DNA from: Kaistella gelatinilytica
Lineage (GTDB): Bacteria > Bacteroidota > Bacteroidia > Flavobacteriales > Weeksellaceae
NCBI RefSeq assembly: GCF_015679325.1
Contig: NZ_JADPVI010000002.1
Location: 362,798 to 426,797 of the forward strand
DNA: 64,000 nt
Direction: 5' to 3'
How positions within the stretch are numbered: the stretch's first letter is position 1; the number at the start of each line of letters is the position of its first letter. Shown piece by piece: positions 8,109-16,129 of the stretch. The notes beneath the pieces are model-generated. The model ran no database searches and had not been told where the DNA came from. It was given only the letters and a program-made list of their open reading frames with translations. Made by a program: the position numbers and the translations under genes.

Positions 8109-8708
8109 ATGAAATCATCCAATCAATTAAAACCGATACAGAACAAGACAAGAATTATCAAAGGTTTCTTGTTTTCAGGTGCAATGTCGATGTTGTTATT
8201 GACTGCATGTACAAAAGATAATTCAGTTGCTGAAAAATCTTTAGATCAGCAAAAAATAGAATTTCAATCCAGACAATTAGAGATTGAAAAACAAAAATTA
8301 GCAATCGAGAAAGAGCAAATGGCTTACGAGACTCAGAAAAAAGCGGATAGCGTTGCTAAAGTTTCAGAAGAAAAAGAAAAAGCAAGAATCGCTTCAAAAC
8401 CTAAGGTGATCAGAGAAACGAGAACGGTTTATGTAAACAATACTCCGCGAAATAATTCAAACTCCGGTTCAAACAATGGTAACTCTGGAGGAACATCGCA
8501 AGGAACGACTCAGCAGAACAGAGGGATGAGTAAAGCTGCAAAAGGAACCATCATCGGAACGGTGGGTGGAGCTGCTGCAGGAGCGATTATCAGTAAAAAT
8601 AACCGTGGTCTAGGTGCGGTAATCGGTGGTGTCGTAGGTGGCGCAACAGGTTATACCATCGGTAGAGCTGGCGATCGAAAAGACGGTCGTGTGAAACCAA
8701 GAAATTAA
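8109..8708 (+). CDS. Lipoprotein with coiled coil and glycine-zipper domain
   Basis: The start at 8109 (MKSSNQLK) is preferred; the frame is open further up but adds only low-complexity residues. A signal segment ends in the lipobox LLTAC (Cys about residue 34), so the mature protein is a lipid-anchored envelope protein. About residues 45-105 are a charged coiled coil rich in Lys, Glu and Gln, followed by an Asn/Gly/Ser-rich linker. About residues 140-185 are a YMGG-type glycine zipper (GTIIGTVGGAAAGAIISK and GLGAVIGGVVGGATGYTIGR), which in this superfamily inserts in or lines the outer membrane. The basic tail ends in KPRN. The specific role is unknown. The gene is monocistronic and closed by a terminator. 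Confidence 0.8.
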   Translation: MKSSNQLKPIQNKTRIIKGFLFSGAMSMLLLTACTKDNSVAEKSLDQQKIEFQSRQLEIEKQKLAIEKEQMAYETQKKADSVAKVSEEKEKARIASKPKVIRETRTVYVNNTPRNNSNSGSNNGNSGGTSQGTTQQNRGMSKAAKGTIIGTVGGAAAGAIISKNNRGLGAVIGGVVGGATGYTIGRAGDRKDGRVKPRN

Positions 8709-8725
8709 TTATTCTCAAATAATAT

Positions 8726-8763
8726 AAAAAAAAGATTGCTTATTTTTAAGCAATCTTTTTTTA
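8726..8763 (+). terminator. Terminator of the glycine-zipper lipoprotein gene
   Basis: AGATTGCTTA pairs with TAAGCAATCT (8733-8742 / 8747-8756) around a 4-base loop, flanked by an A run and a T run. The T run touches the ATG at 8763 of the next gene. Confidence 0.85.
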
Positions 8764-10397
8764 TGGTCTCTATCTTCTTTATGATCGTTATTTTAATTCC
8801 TGTCTTTAGCGGGTTTGGTCAGTTTTTCAATAAAATAGCTGGAAATTTATCAGAAGGAATTGCGATTAATTTGATGATGGGCATTTTTTCAGTGTCAATG
8901 ATCTGTTCATTTCTGGCTTTTTTCATTCCGCTCAATATATTTGTAGAAAGCGTTTCCATTATTTTAGGATTGTTTTTCTTTTTTTATTTTAGGATCTACA
9001 AACGGTTCTGGAATTTTATCGGCAAAAACAAATTGCTTTTCCTTCCTCTCGTTTTCATCATTATCTTTTTCGGTTCCTTCTACCCTTTTATTTTAGATCA
9101 CTTTGGATACTACGTTCCGACGGTGAAGTGGATTTCTCAAATAGGTTTGGTGCAGGGAATTTCAAATCTCGATCTCTTATTGGGTCAAATGTCGGTTTGG
9201 CATATTTTACAGGCGGGTTTTTCCAATTTTGCTGATCCTTTTTTAAGAATTAATGTAATGGTTTTGATCGTGTATTTAATTTACACGTTCGAAAAAAAAT
9301 CATGGATCCATCTCTTTTTTCTGCCCATTTTATTTTTGCTCACCCAATCGCCAAGTCCCGATCTACCGGTGATCGCATTCTCTCTCATTATCCTCAATGA
9401 AATAATTAATTCCAACAAAAATTGCGCATTGCTTTTTGCACTTTCTATGTTCGTTTTTGCGATAAAACCGACTATGATTTGGTTGCCAATCTTCGCTTTC
9501 TTCTACAGTTTGCTCATTTTAAAGAGCAATTTAAAATTTACTGTTTTGGGAATTTTTGTATTGATCTTATTTATTTTCAAAAATAGCTGGACTTTCGGAT
9601 TTCCTGTTTTTCCCGTACAATTTTTAGATTTAGGATTATCCTGGAAACCAAATCCTCAATTGTTGCAGAATTCCTCAGAAACAGCAATCATGAAAACGTA
9701 CGACATGCAATATCAATATGCTGATATTCATAAATTTTCAGGTTTTGAATATATTAAAAACTGGCTTTTTCTCAATGGGATCAAAGGTAAAATTCATTTG
9801 CTCTTCATCATGAGTCTCCTGATTTTCTTCGTCTATTCTTTAAAGAAAAAATCGAAAGTTATTTGGATCCTTTTTATTTCAATTTTCATCAAATCAGTTT
9901 TAGTCCTGCTATTTTCCGCGCAATACCGTTTTTTTCTGGATGTATTTTTTGTGATCACCTTTATTTTGTTGAATGAATTTTTTACAAAGAAAATTTCGTT
10001 AGTGATCTTTTCAACGCTTTCTGTGTTTTTCGCTGGTTTTTTATCATTTCCGTCTGTAGTAACCGAATTGTTACCCAGTTTTAAACTTGGAGGTTTTATG
10101 ACAGGTTTTAATGTAAATCAGTTTTACAAACCTGCTCACTTTGAATTAAATAAATACAAGACCCATCAGATCGGTAATTTAAAATTTAATGTCGTAAAGA
10201 ATTACCCCTTTAGTTTTGATACGCCACTTCCCGCAATTTCCCCTCAATTCATCCAGGAAGATTTAGATGCCGGAATTTTTCCTCAATTGAAAGGAAAAAC
10301 ATTAAAAGAAGGTTTTATCTGGCGAAAAATTTCACAGGAAGAAAAGTTAAAAATTAAAAATGTTTTAGAAGAATACTCTAAACAATCTCTAAAATAG
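8763..10397 (+). CDS. Polytopic membrane protein, similar to LIC_10190-type proteins
   Basis: A product of about 544 residues with a dozen or so hydrophobic segments spread over residues 1-430 and a soluble C-terminal tail of about 110 residues. The arrangement (many helices, short loops such as SPSPDLPVIAFSLI, a conserved-looking DHFGYYVPTVKWI loop after the fourth helix) resembles GT-C-like or O-antigen-ligase-like membrane enzymes. It is closest in my memory to proteins named after Leptospira LIC_10190. That assignment is tentative and no catalytic residue is proven. The frame is open upstream, but the TTG at 8736 lies inside the terminator stem, so the ATG at 8763 is the first plausible start; 8781 is an alternative. 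Confidence 0.65.
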   Translation: MVSIFFMIVILIPVFSGFGQFFNKIAGNLSEGIAINLMMGIFSVSMICSFLAFFIPLNIFVESVSIILGLFFFFYFRIYKRFWNFIGKNKLLFLPLVFIIIFFGSFYPFILDHFGYYVPTVKWISQIGLVQGISNLDLLLGQMSVWHILQAGFSNFADPFLRINVMVLIVYLIYTFEKKSWIHLFFLPILFLLTQSPSPDLPVIAFSLIILNEIINSNKNCALLFALSMFVFAIKPTMIWLPIFAFFYSLLILKSNLKFTVLGIFVLILFIFKNSWTFGFPVFPVQFLDLGLSWKPNPQLLQNSSETAIMKTYDMQYQYADIHKFSGFEYIKNWLFLNGIKGKIHLLFIMSLLIFFVYSLKKKSKVIWILFISIFIKSVLVLLFSAQYRFFLDVFFVITFILLNEFFTKKISLVIFSTLSVFFAGFLSFPSVVTELLPSFKLGGFMTGFNVNQFYKPAHFELNKYKTHQIGNLKFNVVKNYPFSFDTPLPAISPQFIQEDLDAGIFPQLKGKTLKEGFIWRKISQEEKLKIKNVLEEYSKQSLK

Positions 10398-10500
10398 CTG
10401 ATTAAAAAGAAGCTAGATCCTCTAAAAAAATCTCTATTAAAAAAAAAGAATTACAACTTGACAATCAGAAACTCGTAACTCAAAACTCATCACAAATAAG

Positions 10501-10508
10501 TAACTTTG
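10501..10508 (+). promoter_or_regulatory. -7 box immediately upstream of aroC
   Basis: TAACTTTG is a full consensus match ending only 4 bases before the aroC ATG. Transcription would start at or next to the start codon, giving a leaderless or nearly leaderless message. Confidence 0.5.
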
Positions 10509-10512
10509 TAAT

Positions 10513-11574
10513 ATGTTTAATTTAGGAAATTTTCTCTCTCTTTCTACTTTTGGCGAAAGCCACGGAATCGCATACGGTGGAATTATTACCAACTTTCCGG
10601 CAGGTCTGCATGTCGATTTAGATAGAGTTCAACATCAGCTCGACCGCAGAAAACCGGGGCAATCTGCAATCGTTACCCAAAGAAAAGAAAGCGACACCGT
10701 AAAGTTTCTTTCTGGGATTTTTGAAGGACAAACGACCGGAACTCCCATTGGTTTCCTCATCGAAAATGAAAATCAAAAATCCAAAGATTACGATCATATC
10801 GCACAACAATACCGACCGAGTCACGCCGATTTCACCTACGATCAAAAATTTAGGATCCGGGATTATCGCGGTGGCGGAAAATCTTCTGCACGGGAAACGG
10901 TAAATTGGGTCGTGGCAGGAAGTTTAGCGAAACAACTTCTCCCGGAAAATGTAGAGATCAACGCCTATGTTTCATCCGTCGGCGATATTTTCTGCGAAAA
11001 ACCGTATCAGGATTTAGACTTTTCGAAGATAGATTCTAATGATGTTCGATGTCCGGATGCTGAAACTGCGGAGAAAATGATCTCAAAAATCAAAGAAATT
11101 AAGAAAGAAGGAAATACAATCGGTGGAACAATAACGTGTGTCATCAAAAATCTACCTATAGGAATCGGAGAACCGGTTTTCGGAAAACTACAGGCAGAAT
11201 TAGGAAAAGCCATGCTCAACATTAATGCCTGCAAAGGTTTTGAATATGGAAGTGGATTTTGCGGGGCAAAAATGACAGGCAACGAGCACAACGATCTGTT
11301 TAATGAGGATTTTACGACTAAAACCAATCTCTCAGGCGGAATACAAGGTGGAATTTCTAATGGAATGGATATTTATTTTCGCGTCGCCTTTAAACCGGTT
11401 GCAACAATTTTGCGTCCGCAGGAAAGTTTCGATAAAGAAGGAAATCCCATCACCGTTGAAGGAAAAGGACGACATGATGCCTGCGTTTTACCAAGAGCTG
11501 TTCCTATTGTTGAAAATTTAGCAGCTTTCGTACTCGCAGATCTATTTTTAATTAATCAGCTCAGAAAATTCTGA
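10513..11574 (+). CDS. aroC: Chorismate synthase
   Basis: AroC removes phosphate from 5-enolpyruvylshikimate 3-phosphate to give chorismate, the last shared step to aromatic amino acids and folate; it needs reduced FMN. The 353-residue product is full length. The three family signatures are present: [12 protein letters not shown] near residue 15, [17 protein letters not shown] near residue 118, and [15 protein letters not shown] near residue 320. The flavin-binding [17 protein letters not shown] segment is intact. It appears monocistronic. The -7 box lies 4 bases before the ATG, so the start codon choice implies an almost leaderless transcript. Confidence 0.95.
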   Translation: MFNLGNFLSLSTFGESHGIAYGGIITNFPAGLHVDLDRVQHQLDRRKPGQSAIVTQRKESDTVKFLSGIFEGQTTGTPIGFLIENENQKSKDYDHIAQQYRPSHADFTYDQKFRIRDYRGGGKSSARETVNWVVAGSLAKQLLPENVEINAYVSSVGDIFCEKPYQDLDFSKIDSNDVRCPDAETAEKMISKIKEIKKEGNTIGGTITCVIKNLPIGIGEPVFGKLQAELGKAMLNINACKGFEYGSGFCGAKMTGNEHNDLFNEDFTTKTNLSGGIQGGISNGMDIYFRVAFKPVATILRPQESFDKEGNPITVEGKGRHDACVLPRAVPIVENLAAFVLADLFLINQLRKF

Positions 11575-11636
11575 ATGTGATCAAAGTCACTTTGAATCTA
11601 AAGGTTTTTACCGAAATTTGAATAAAATTTAAAAGA

Positions 11637-12200
11637 ATGAACAACTACTGGCAAAAAGCCCTCACTTTCGAGGAATATTTAAAAATTTCAGAAGAACGCT
11701 ACCGCAATAACCCCGATAAAAATGATGAATATCAGGATTATTATGAACTCGGACTTCACCGCATGGAACGAACACTAAAAACGTACAAAGTTGACGCTGA
11801 TCAACTTTCAAAAATAAAAGAAAAAAACTTCGACGGAAAAATTTTAATCATTTCTGAACCTTGGTGTGGCGATGCAAGTGCGACGGTTCCTGCAGTTTCC
11901 AAATTTTTTGAAGCAGCCGGAAATGAAGTCAAAATATTTTTGAGAGATTCTGACCCTTCTTTAATCGATCAGTATTTAACCAACGGAACGCAATCCATTC
12001 CGAGAGTTCTTATTCTGAATAAAGATCTTTCTGTAAAAAATGTTTGGGGACCAAGACCGAAATATGGAAATGACTTGCTGAAAAAATTCAAAGAAAACGA
12101 GACAACCTATCCGAGAGAAGAATTTTACAATGACTTGCAGGTCTATTATGCGAAAAACCGAGGCAAAGATGCCATCGAAGAAATTATAAATTTAATCTAA
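11637..12200 (+). CDS. Thioredoxin-fold protein (thioredoxin_9 type), single cysteine
   Basis: A 187-residue cytoplasmic protein with a thioredoxin-like core from about residue 70. The active-site position reads EPWCGDASATVPAVSKF, with Cys-Gly-Asp-Ala in place of Cys-x-x-Cys, so it cannot form the usual disulfide within the motif. The cis-Pro turn (NGTQSIPRVLILN) and the following beta strand are present. The N-terminal 60 residues are helical and charged, typical of this subfamily. The next gene, an anchored TlpA-like protein, starts on the base after this stop codon, so the pair is translationally coupled and may act in one redox process; that link is inference. Confidence 0.8.
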   Translation: MNNYWQKALTFEEYLKISEERYRNNPDKNDEYQDYYELGLHRMERTLKTYKVDADQLSKIKEKNFDGKILIISEPWCGDASATVPAVSKFFEAAGNEVKIFLRDSDPSLIDQYLTNGTQSIPRVLILNKDLSVKNVWGPRPKYGNDLLKKFKENETTYPREEFYNDLQVYYAKNRGKDAIEEIINLI

Positions 12201-12752
12201 ATGAATTTTCTTAAAAAAAACATTTTCAACATGATCGTCATCGCATTTATTGCGGTACTTTTTATTTTCCCTGAAGTAAAACTCAAATTAAAAGATCTAT
12301 TTTTTCCTGTAGCAGCCATTGAAAATACGATCACCCTCCAGGATTCAGATATGGATATTCAGCTGAAAGGAATTAATACGCCCGACATTAATCTGAAAAC
12401 TTTGCGCGGAAATAAACTCATTTTTCTGAATTTCTGGGGAACTTGGTGTCCTCCGTGCCGCGAAGAATGGCCGACAATTCAGAAATTATATGACGTTAAA
12501 AAAGATAAAATAGATTTTGTACTCATCGCAATGCAGGATGAAGAGGACAAAGTTCGGAAGTTTATGAAAGACAATAAATACACCGTTCCGGTTTATATTG
12601 CACAAAGTCCGATCTCCAGTAACGTTCTTCCGAAAGTATTTCCGACCACGTTTTTACTATACAAAAATGGCAGAATTTTACTGAAAGAAGATGCTTCGAA
12701 AGACTGGAACAGCAAATCAGTTCACGAATTCATCGATAATTTCACCAAGTAA
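12201..12752 (+). CDS. TlpA-like membrane-anchored thioredoxin
   Basis: A 183-residue protein with an N-terminal membrane anchor (about residues 8-26, MIVIAFIAVLFIFP) and a periplasmic thioredoxin domain. The redox motif is FWGTWCPPCREEWP, the cis-Pro is in KVFPTTFLLYKNG, and a GRILLKEDA strand follows, all as in TlpA/ResA thiol-disulfide oxidoreductases. These keep cysteines of exported proteins or apocytochromes reduced. It begins directly after the stop of the upstream thioredoxin-fold gene with no gap. Confidence 0.87.
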   Translation: MNFLKKNIFNMIVIAFIAVLFIFPEVKLKLKDLFFPVAAIENTITLQDSDMDIQLKGINTPDINLKTLRGNKLIFLNFWGTWCPPCREEWPTIQKLYDVKKDKIDFVLIAMQDEEDKVRKFMKDNKYTVPVYIAQSPISSNVLPKVFPTTFLLYKNGRILLKEDASKDWNSKSVHEFIDNFTK

Positions 12753-12818
12753 TTTAACTACATTTAAGAAATCGTGGTATAGAATTTGCGAATTGTATGA
12801 TCTAAACATTACACAAAA

Positions 12819-13160
12819 ATGAAAGTATCAAAAATAGCATTAGCGAAAGAAGCATTCAAACACAAAGGATTTATCAGGAAGATTCCCGTGATCATCCGAA
12901 TGGTTAAATCTACCATGGCAAAAGGCGGTTACAAACCCGAATTCAAAAACGTGATTTTACCCGCACTGGTGCTGGTTTATCTAATTTCACCCTTAGACAT
13001 CATTCCAGACTGGATCCCCGTTATTGGCGTTTTAGACGATCTTGCGCTGCTCGCATTGGCAATGCCGATGTTGATCGCAGAGGCAGAAAAATTCATAGAA
13101 TGGGAAGTCTCCATGAAATCAACTGATCTGCGAGTAACAGAAGCTGAAATTGTAGGATAA
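12819..13160 (+). CDS. YkvA / DUF1232 family small membrane protein
   Basis: A 113-residue protein containing the DUF1232 core YLISPLDIIPDWIPVIGVLDDLA at about residues 55-77 and a second hydrophobic helix after it. The N-terminus is basic and the C-terminal tail is acidic. Family function is unknown. It lies 66 bases after the TlpA-like gene and is closed by a terminator, so it may be the last gene of that operon. Confidence 0.87.
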   Translation: MKVSKIALAKEAFKHKGFIRKIPVIIRMVKSTMAKGGYKPEFKNVILPALVLVYLISPLDIIPDWIPVIGVLDDLALLALAMPMLIAEAEKFIEWEVSMKSTDLRVTEAEIVG

Positions 13161-13177
13161 ACTTTATAACTTATAAG

Positions 13178-13207
13178 ACCATTCAAGAAATTGAGTGGTT
13201 TTTTTTA
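13178..13207 (+). terminator. Terminator after the DUF1232 gene
   Basis: ACCATTCAA pairs with TTGAGTGGT (one G-U) around a GAAA tetraloop, followed by a run of T. Confidence 0.9.
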
Positions 13208-13241
13208 GGAGCAATATTAGAAGTTTTTTCTTCGATGATCA

Positions 13242-13318
13242 CAACCCGCTTTCCATTGCAATCTTTTACTCCACTTCGTTCCGTATAAGGATTTTCATTG
13301 CAATCGGGGCTGGAATTT
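13242..13318. repeat. Dispersed intergenic repeat, family with the 30341-30420 copy
   Basis: Blocks CCCGCTTTCC, ATCTTTT, a variable centre, AAGGATTTTC, ATTGCAATCGGGGCTGGAATTTC occur in this order. The reverse complement of 30341-30420 has matching blocks (CGCTGTCC, ATCTTTTTT, hairpin, AAAAAAGGAT, ACGGCTAGAATTTC). It lies in the 584-base gene-free stretch 13161-13744, which is filled mostly by three different repeats. Confidence 0.65.
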
Positions 13319-13395
13319 CAGGTATTTTGTAAGTCAAATTGCATTTTTGATCTGGATTATTTCCGAAATATTATGCAGAAAATTTCACTGCAATC

Positions 13396-13428
13396 AACCT
13401 TGTCAAGGTTCCAAACCTTGACAAGGTT
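13396..13428. repeat. Nested palindrome, copy 1
   Basis: AACCTTGTCAAGGTT (13396-13410) and its exact reverse complement (13414-13428) are separated by CCA. Each arm is itself an odd-length palindrome, so the DNA can fold as one 15-bp hairpin or two small ones. A sister element with G/C to A/T changes is at 30515-30545. Confidence 0.85.
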
Positions 13429-13578
13429 CCCAAAAAACCTTTAACGAAAACTTGAAAGCGACAATCATTACCTTTTGCGGAGAAAATCTTAATCCTATTA
13501 ATTTCCTCAAAATCACTAGTATTACAGCCATTTTCAAATACAATTCCAAAAACAATTTTCCGAAAAAGATCCATCACT

Positions 13579-13636
13579 AGGAACGGGCTTTAGCCCGTTT
13601 AAAAAAGAAAAATTCAAATCCGGCTTTAGCCAAAAA
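13579..13636. repeat. Dispersed double-hairpin repeat, copy 2
   Basis: AACGGGCT-TT-AGCCCGTT (13582-13599) is followed by GGCTTTAGCC (13622-13631). It has the same order and spacing class as the copy at 703-762, and the AGGAACGGGCTTTAGCCCGT core is identical. Confidence 0.8.
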
Positions 13637-13744
13637 TTACCTTTCCAACAATTATTAAAAAAATTCAAACATCTAAAATTCCACATAAAAACTCCGAATT
13701 AAATCACTTCCCGTTAATTCAAAAAAAATGAGGAAATTTGCGCT

Positions 13745-14644
13745 GTGAAAAAACTCATCTCCATCATCGGAACCACCGGAATCGGTAAAACAAAACTCGC
13801 CATCCAAATCGCGAAACATTTCGAGACTGAAATTATTTCCTGTGATTCCCGACAGTTTTTCAAAGAAATGAAAATCGGTACTGCCACTCCTTCTTCTGAA
13901 GAACTCGCTGCCGTTCCACATCATTTTATTGGTCAGCTTTCCGTAGAAAATTATTACTCCATCGGTCAGTTCGAGAGAGAAGCCATCCAAAAAATTGAGG
14001 AACTTTTCCAGACTCACGATATTGCGGTTATGGTCGGTGGAAGCATGATGTACGAAAAAGCAGTTCTTGAAGGACTCAATGATTTACCCGAAGCCGACGA
14101 AAAAAATCAAAAAGAATTAGAAAGAATTTTCGAAGAAGAAGGAATAGAAAATCTACAGAAAATCCTACAGAATTTAGATCCTAAATATTTTGAACTCGTT
14201 GATAAAGACAATCCACGACGGCTTTTTCGTGCGATCGACGTCATCTGGCAAACTGGCAAAACCTATACTGAAAACATTAAAGATCAGGTAAAAAAACGTG
14301 ATTTTGATGTCATCAGAATCGGTATTCAGGCGCCGCGGGAAATTATTTACGACAGGATCAATCAGCGAGTAGATTTGATGCTGGAAAATGGTTTGCTTCA
14401 GGAAGCGGAATCTTTAATTCCCTTTAAAAATAATCTGGCTTTACAGACAGTGGGTTATTCAGAACTTTTCAAATATTTTGAGCAGGAATGGACGTTGGAT
14501 TTTGCCATCGAGGAAATCAAAAAAAACTCCCGCAGATTTGCAAAACGACAATTAACCTGGTACCGGAAAGAAGAAAATATCAATTGGGTAAATTTTGAAA
14601 ATTCATTGGAAGAATCATTAGCACTTTTAAATACGAAAATTTGA
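13745..14644 (+). CDS. miaA: tRNA dimethylallyltransferase
   Basis: MiaA transfers a dimethylallyl group to N6 of A37 in tRNAs that read codons starting with U. The 299-residue product has the P-loop GTTGIGKTKLA at residues 9-19, the SCDSRQFFKEMKIGTA substrate loop, the PHHFI motif, VGGSMMYEKAV, NPRRLFRAIDV and the C-terminal RRFAKRQLTWYR stretch. The start is a GTG at 13745, and no ATG lies close enough upstream. GAAATTTG, one base from the -7 consensus, ends 4 bases before this GTG, another case of a near-leaderless arrangement. The preceding 584 bases are repeats, so it is probably transcribed alone. Confidence 0.94.
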   Translation: MKKLISIIGTTGIGKTKLAIQIAKHFETEIISCDSRQFFKEMKIGTATPSSEELAAVPHHFIGQLSVENYYSIGQFEREAIQKIEELFQTHDIAVMVGGSMMYEKAVLEGLNDLPEADEKNQKELERIFEEEGIENLQKILQNLDPKYFELVDKDNPRRLFRAIDVIWQTGKTYTENIKDQVKKRDFDVIRIGIQAPREIIYDRINQRVDLMLENGLLQEAESLIPFKNNLALQTVGYSELFKYFEQEWTLDFAIEEIKKNSRRFAKRQLTWYRKEENINWVNFENSLEESLALLNTKI

Positions 14645-14670
14645 TTTTTTTCAGTGAATTAGTTTATCAT

Positions 14671-14678
14671 TATATTTG
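14671..14678 (+). promoter_or_regulatory. -7 box of the thioredoxin-fold gene at 14729
   Basis: TATATTTG, a full match, followed by CA. It ends 50 bases before the ATG. Confidence 0.6.
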
Positions 14679-14728
14679 CATCAATAATTATTAAATCGTC
14701 ACCTCATCAAATAAACTCCTTAAAAATT

Positions 14729-15289
14729 ATGGCAAATACTCCTTCAAATATGCTCGAGCTTGGAACAAAAGCACCTTTTTTTGAACTACCAAATCCTTCA
14801 CAAAGCAATGAAATGCAATCTCTGGAAGATTTAAAAGGCGAAAAAGGAACGCTTGTTATTTTCATGTGCAATCATTGTCCATTTGTACTTCATATCATCG
14901 ATAAACTGGCAGAATTGTACGAAGATTATCAGAACAGCGGTATCGAATTTATCGCCATCAATGCAAATGATGCCGAAAAATATCCCGCAGATTCGCCAGC
15001 AAAAATGGCTGAATTTCAGGTAGAAAAAAAATTCGATTTCCCTTATTTATACGATGAAAGTCAGGCGATCGCAAAATCTTATAATGCTGCATGCACGCCA
15101 GATTTCTTCTTCTTTGATGAAAAATTAGATTTAATTTATCGTGGACAAATGGATGATTCCAGACCGGGAAATACAAAAGAAATTACGGGAGAAGATCTGA
15201 TCATCGCTTTCGAAAATTTACTGGCAGGTGAACCGCAGGAAGAAATGCAGTTACCAAGTATGGGTTGTAATATTAAGTGGAAAGCTTAA
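14729..15289 (+). CDS. Thioredoxin/AhpC-TSA superfamily protein with CNHCPF motif
   Basis: A 186-residue protein of the redoxin superfamily. The opening LGTKAPFFELPNP matches the AhpC/TSA start, and the active site is FMCNHCPFVLHI, a Cys-x-x-Cys with His before the second Cys. A cis-Pro lies in NAACTPDFFFFD, and RGQMDDSRPG is the usual signature of this subgroup. No signal peptide is seen, so it is cytoplasmic. Its partner is unknown; general thiol-disulfide exchange or peroxide reduction is likely by family. It is a single gene with a consensus promoter and a strong terminator. Confidence 0.85.
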   Translation: MANTPSNMLELGTKAPFFELPNPSQSNEMQSLEDLKGEKGTLVIFMCNHCPFVLHIIDKLAELYEDYQNSGIEFIAINANDAEKYPADSPAKMAEFQVEKKFDFPYLYDESQAIAKSYNAACTPDFFFFDEKLDLIYRGQMDDSRPGNTKEITGEDLIIAFENLLAGEPQEEMQLPSMGCNIKWKA

Positions 15290-15310
15290 ATAAGAGCAAA
15301 GTAACAAGTA

Positions 15311-15343
15311 AAAAGAGCCAGGTTAATTCCTGGCTCTTTTTTT
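15311..15343. terminator. Bidirectional terminator between convergent genes
   Basis: AAAAGAGCCAGG pairs with CCTGGCTCTTTT around a 6-base loop with T runs on both strands. It serves the redoxin gene (plus) and the MBL hydrolase (minus). Confidence 0.9.
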
Positions 15344-15345
15344 CT

Positions 15346-15981
15346 TTAAAAAAAAGGATTATATTTTTTTTCGAAGCCGATCGTCGTGGGATTTCCGTGA
15401 CCGTTGTACACTTTGGTTTCATCATGTAAAACAAATAGTTTTTCTCTGATACTTTTTAGAAGTTCTTCAGAGTTGCCTTTGTACAAATCGGTTCTGCCGA
15501 TGCTTCCTTCAAATAAAACGTCGCCGGAGATCATCAATTTTTGAGGTTCATTGTGAAAAGCAATATGTCCCGGCGAATGTCCCGGAACGTGCAGGATTTT
15601 AAACTCATCTTCATCTAAAATAATGACTTCATTTTCCTTTATATAAGAAATGTTACCCTCAAAAGGTTTAAAGAAAAAACCGAATCTATTCGCATCCATC
15701 GGATTTCTGTCGAGTATTTCTTTTTCGAGTTCATGCATTAAAACCGGAACTTTGTATTTGTCAAAGGCTTTTTGTAAACCTAAAACATGATCGATGTGAG
15801 CATGCGTTAAAAGAATATTCTGCACCTTCAGATCATTATCTAAAATGAATTTTTCTAAAATTTCTGTTTCTTCATCACTAAAATTTCCCGGATCAATAAT
15901 AAATGCATTTTTACGCTCATTAAAAACGATATAAGTATTTTCAGAAAAAGGGTTGAAAGGGAAGGATTTGATTTGGAGCAT
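15346..15981 (-). CDS. MBL-fold metallo-hydrolase, glyoxalase II-like
   Basis: A 211-residue metallo-beta-lactamase-fold hydrolase. Metal-binding motifs are complete: LTHAHIDHVLG (THxHxDH), HVPGHSPGHIAFH, and MISGDVLFEGSIGRTDL. The C-terminal NGHGNPTTIGFEKKYNPFF matches short glyoxalase-II-like hydrolases. The substrate is probably a glutathione- or other thiol-ester but cannot be fixed from the sequence. A -7 box (TAAATTTG on the minus strand, 15996-16003) lies 14 bases before the ATG. Confidence 0.88.
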   Translation of the reverse strand: MLQIKSFPFNPFSENTYIVFNERKNAFIIDPGNFSDEETEILEKFILDNDLKVQNILLTHAHIDHVLGLQKAFDKYKVPVLMHELEKEILDRNPMDANRFGFFFKPFEGNISYIKENEVIILDEDEFKILHVPGHSPGHIAFHNEPQKLMISGDVLFEGSIGRTDLYKGNSEELLKSIREKLFVLHDETKVYNGHGNPTTIGFEKKYNPFF

Positions 15982-15995
15982 TTTCTAATTTTTCA

Positions 15996-16003
15996 CAAAT
16001 TTA
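15996..16003 (-). promoter_or_regulatory. -7 box of the MBL hydrolase gene
   Basis: Minus strand TAAATTTG, full consensus, ends 14 bases upstream of the start codon. Confidence 0.55.
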
Positions 16004-16129
16004 GAATCTAATTTTTAATTAAAAAATATAAAGGAAACAATAATGATCATCATTTTAAGTTAGGAAGACTAAATTGGTATTTTCAAATCAATAGAACAAG
16101 CAACATCAAAATTCATTATCTTCGTCTCA

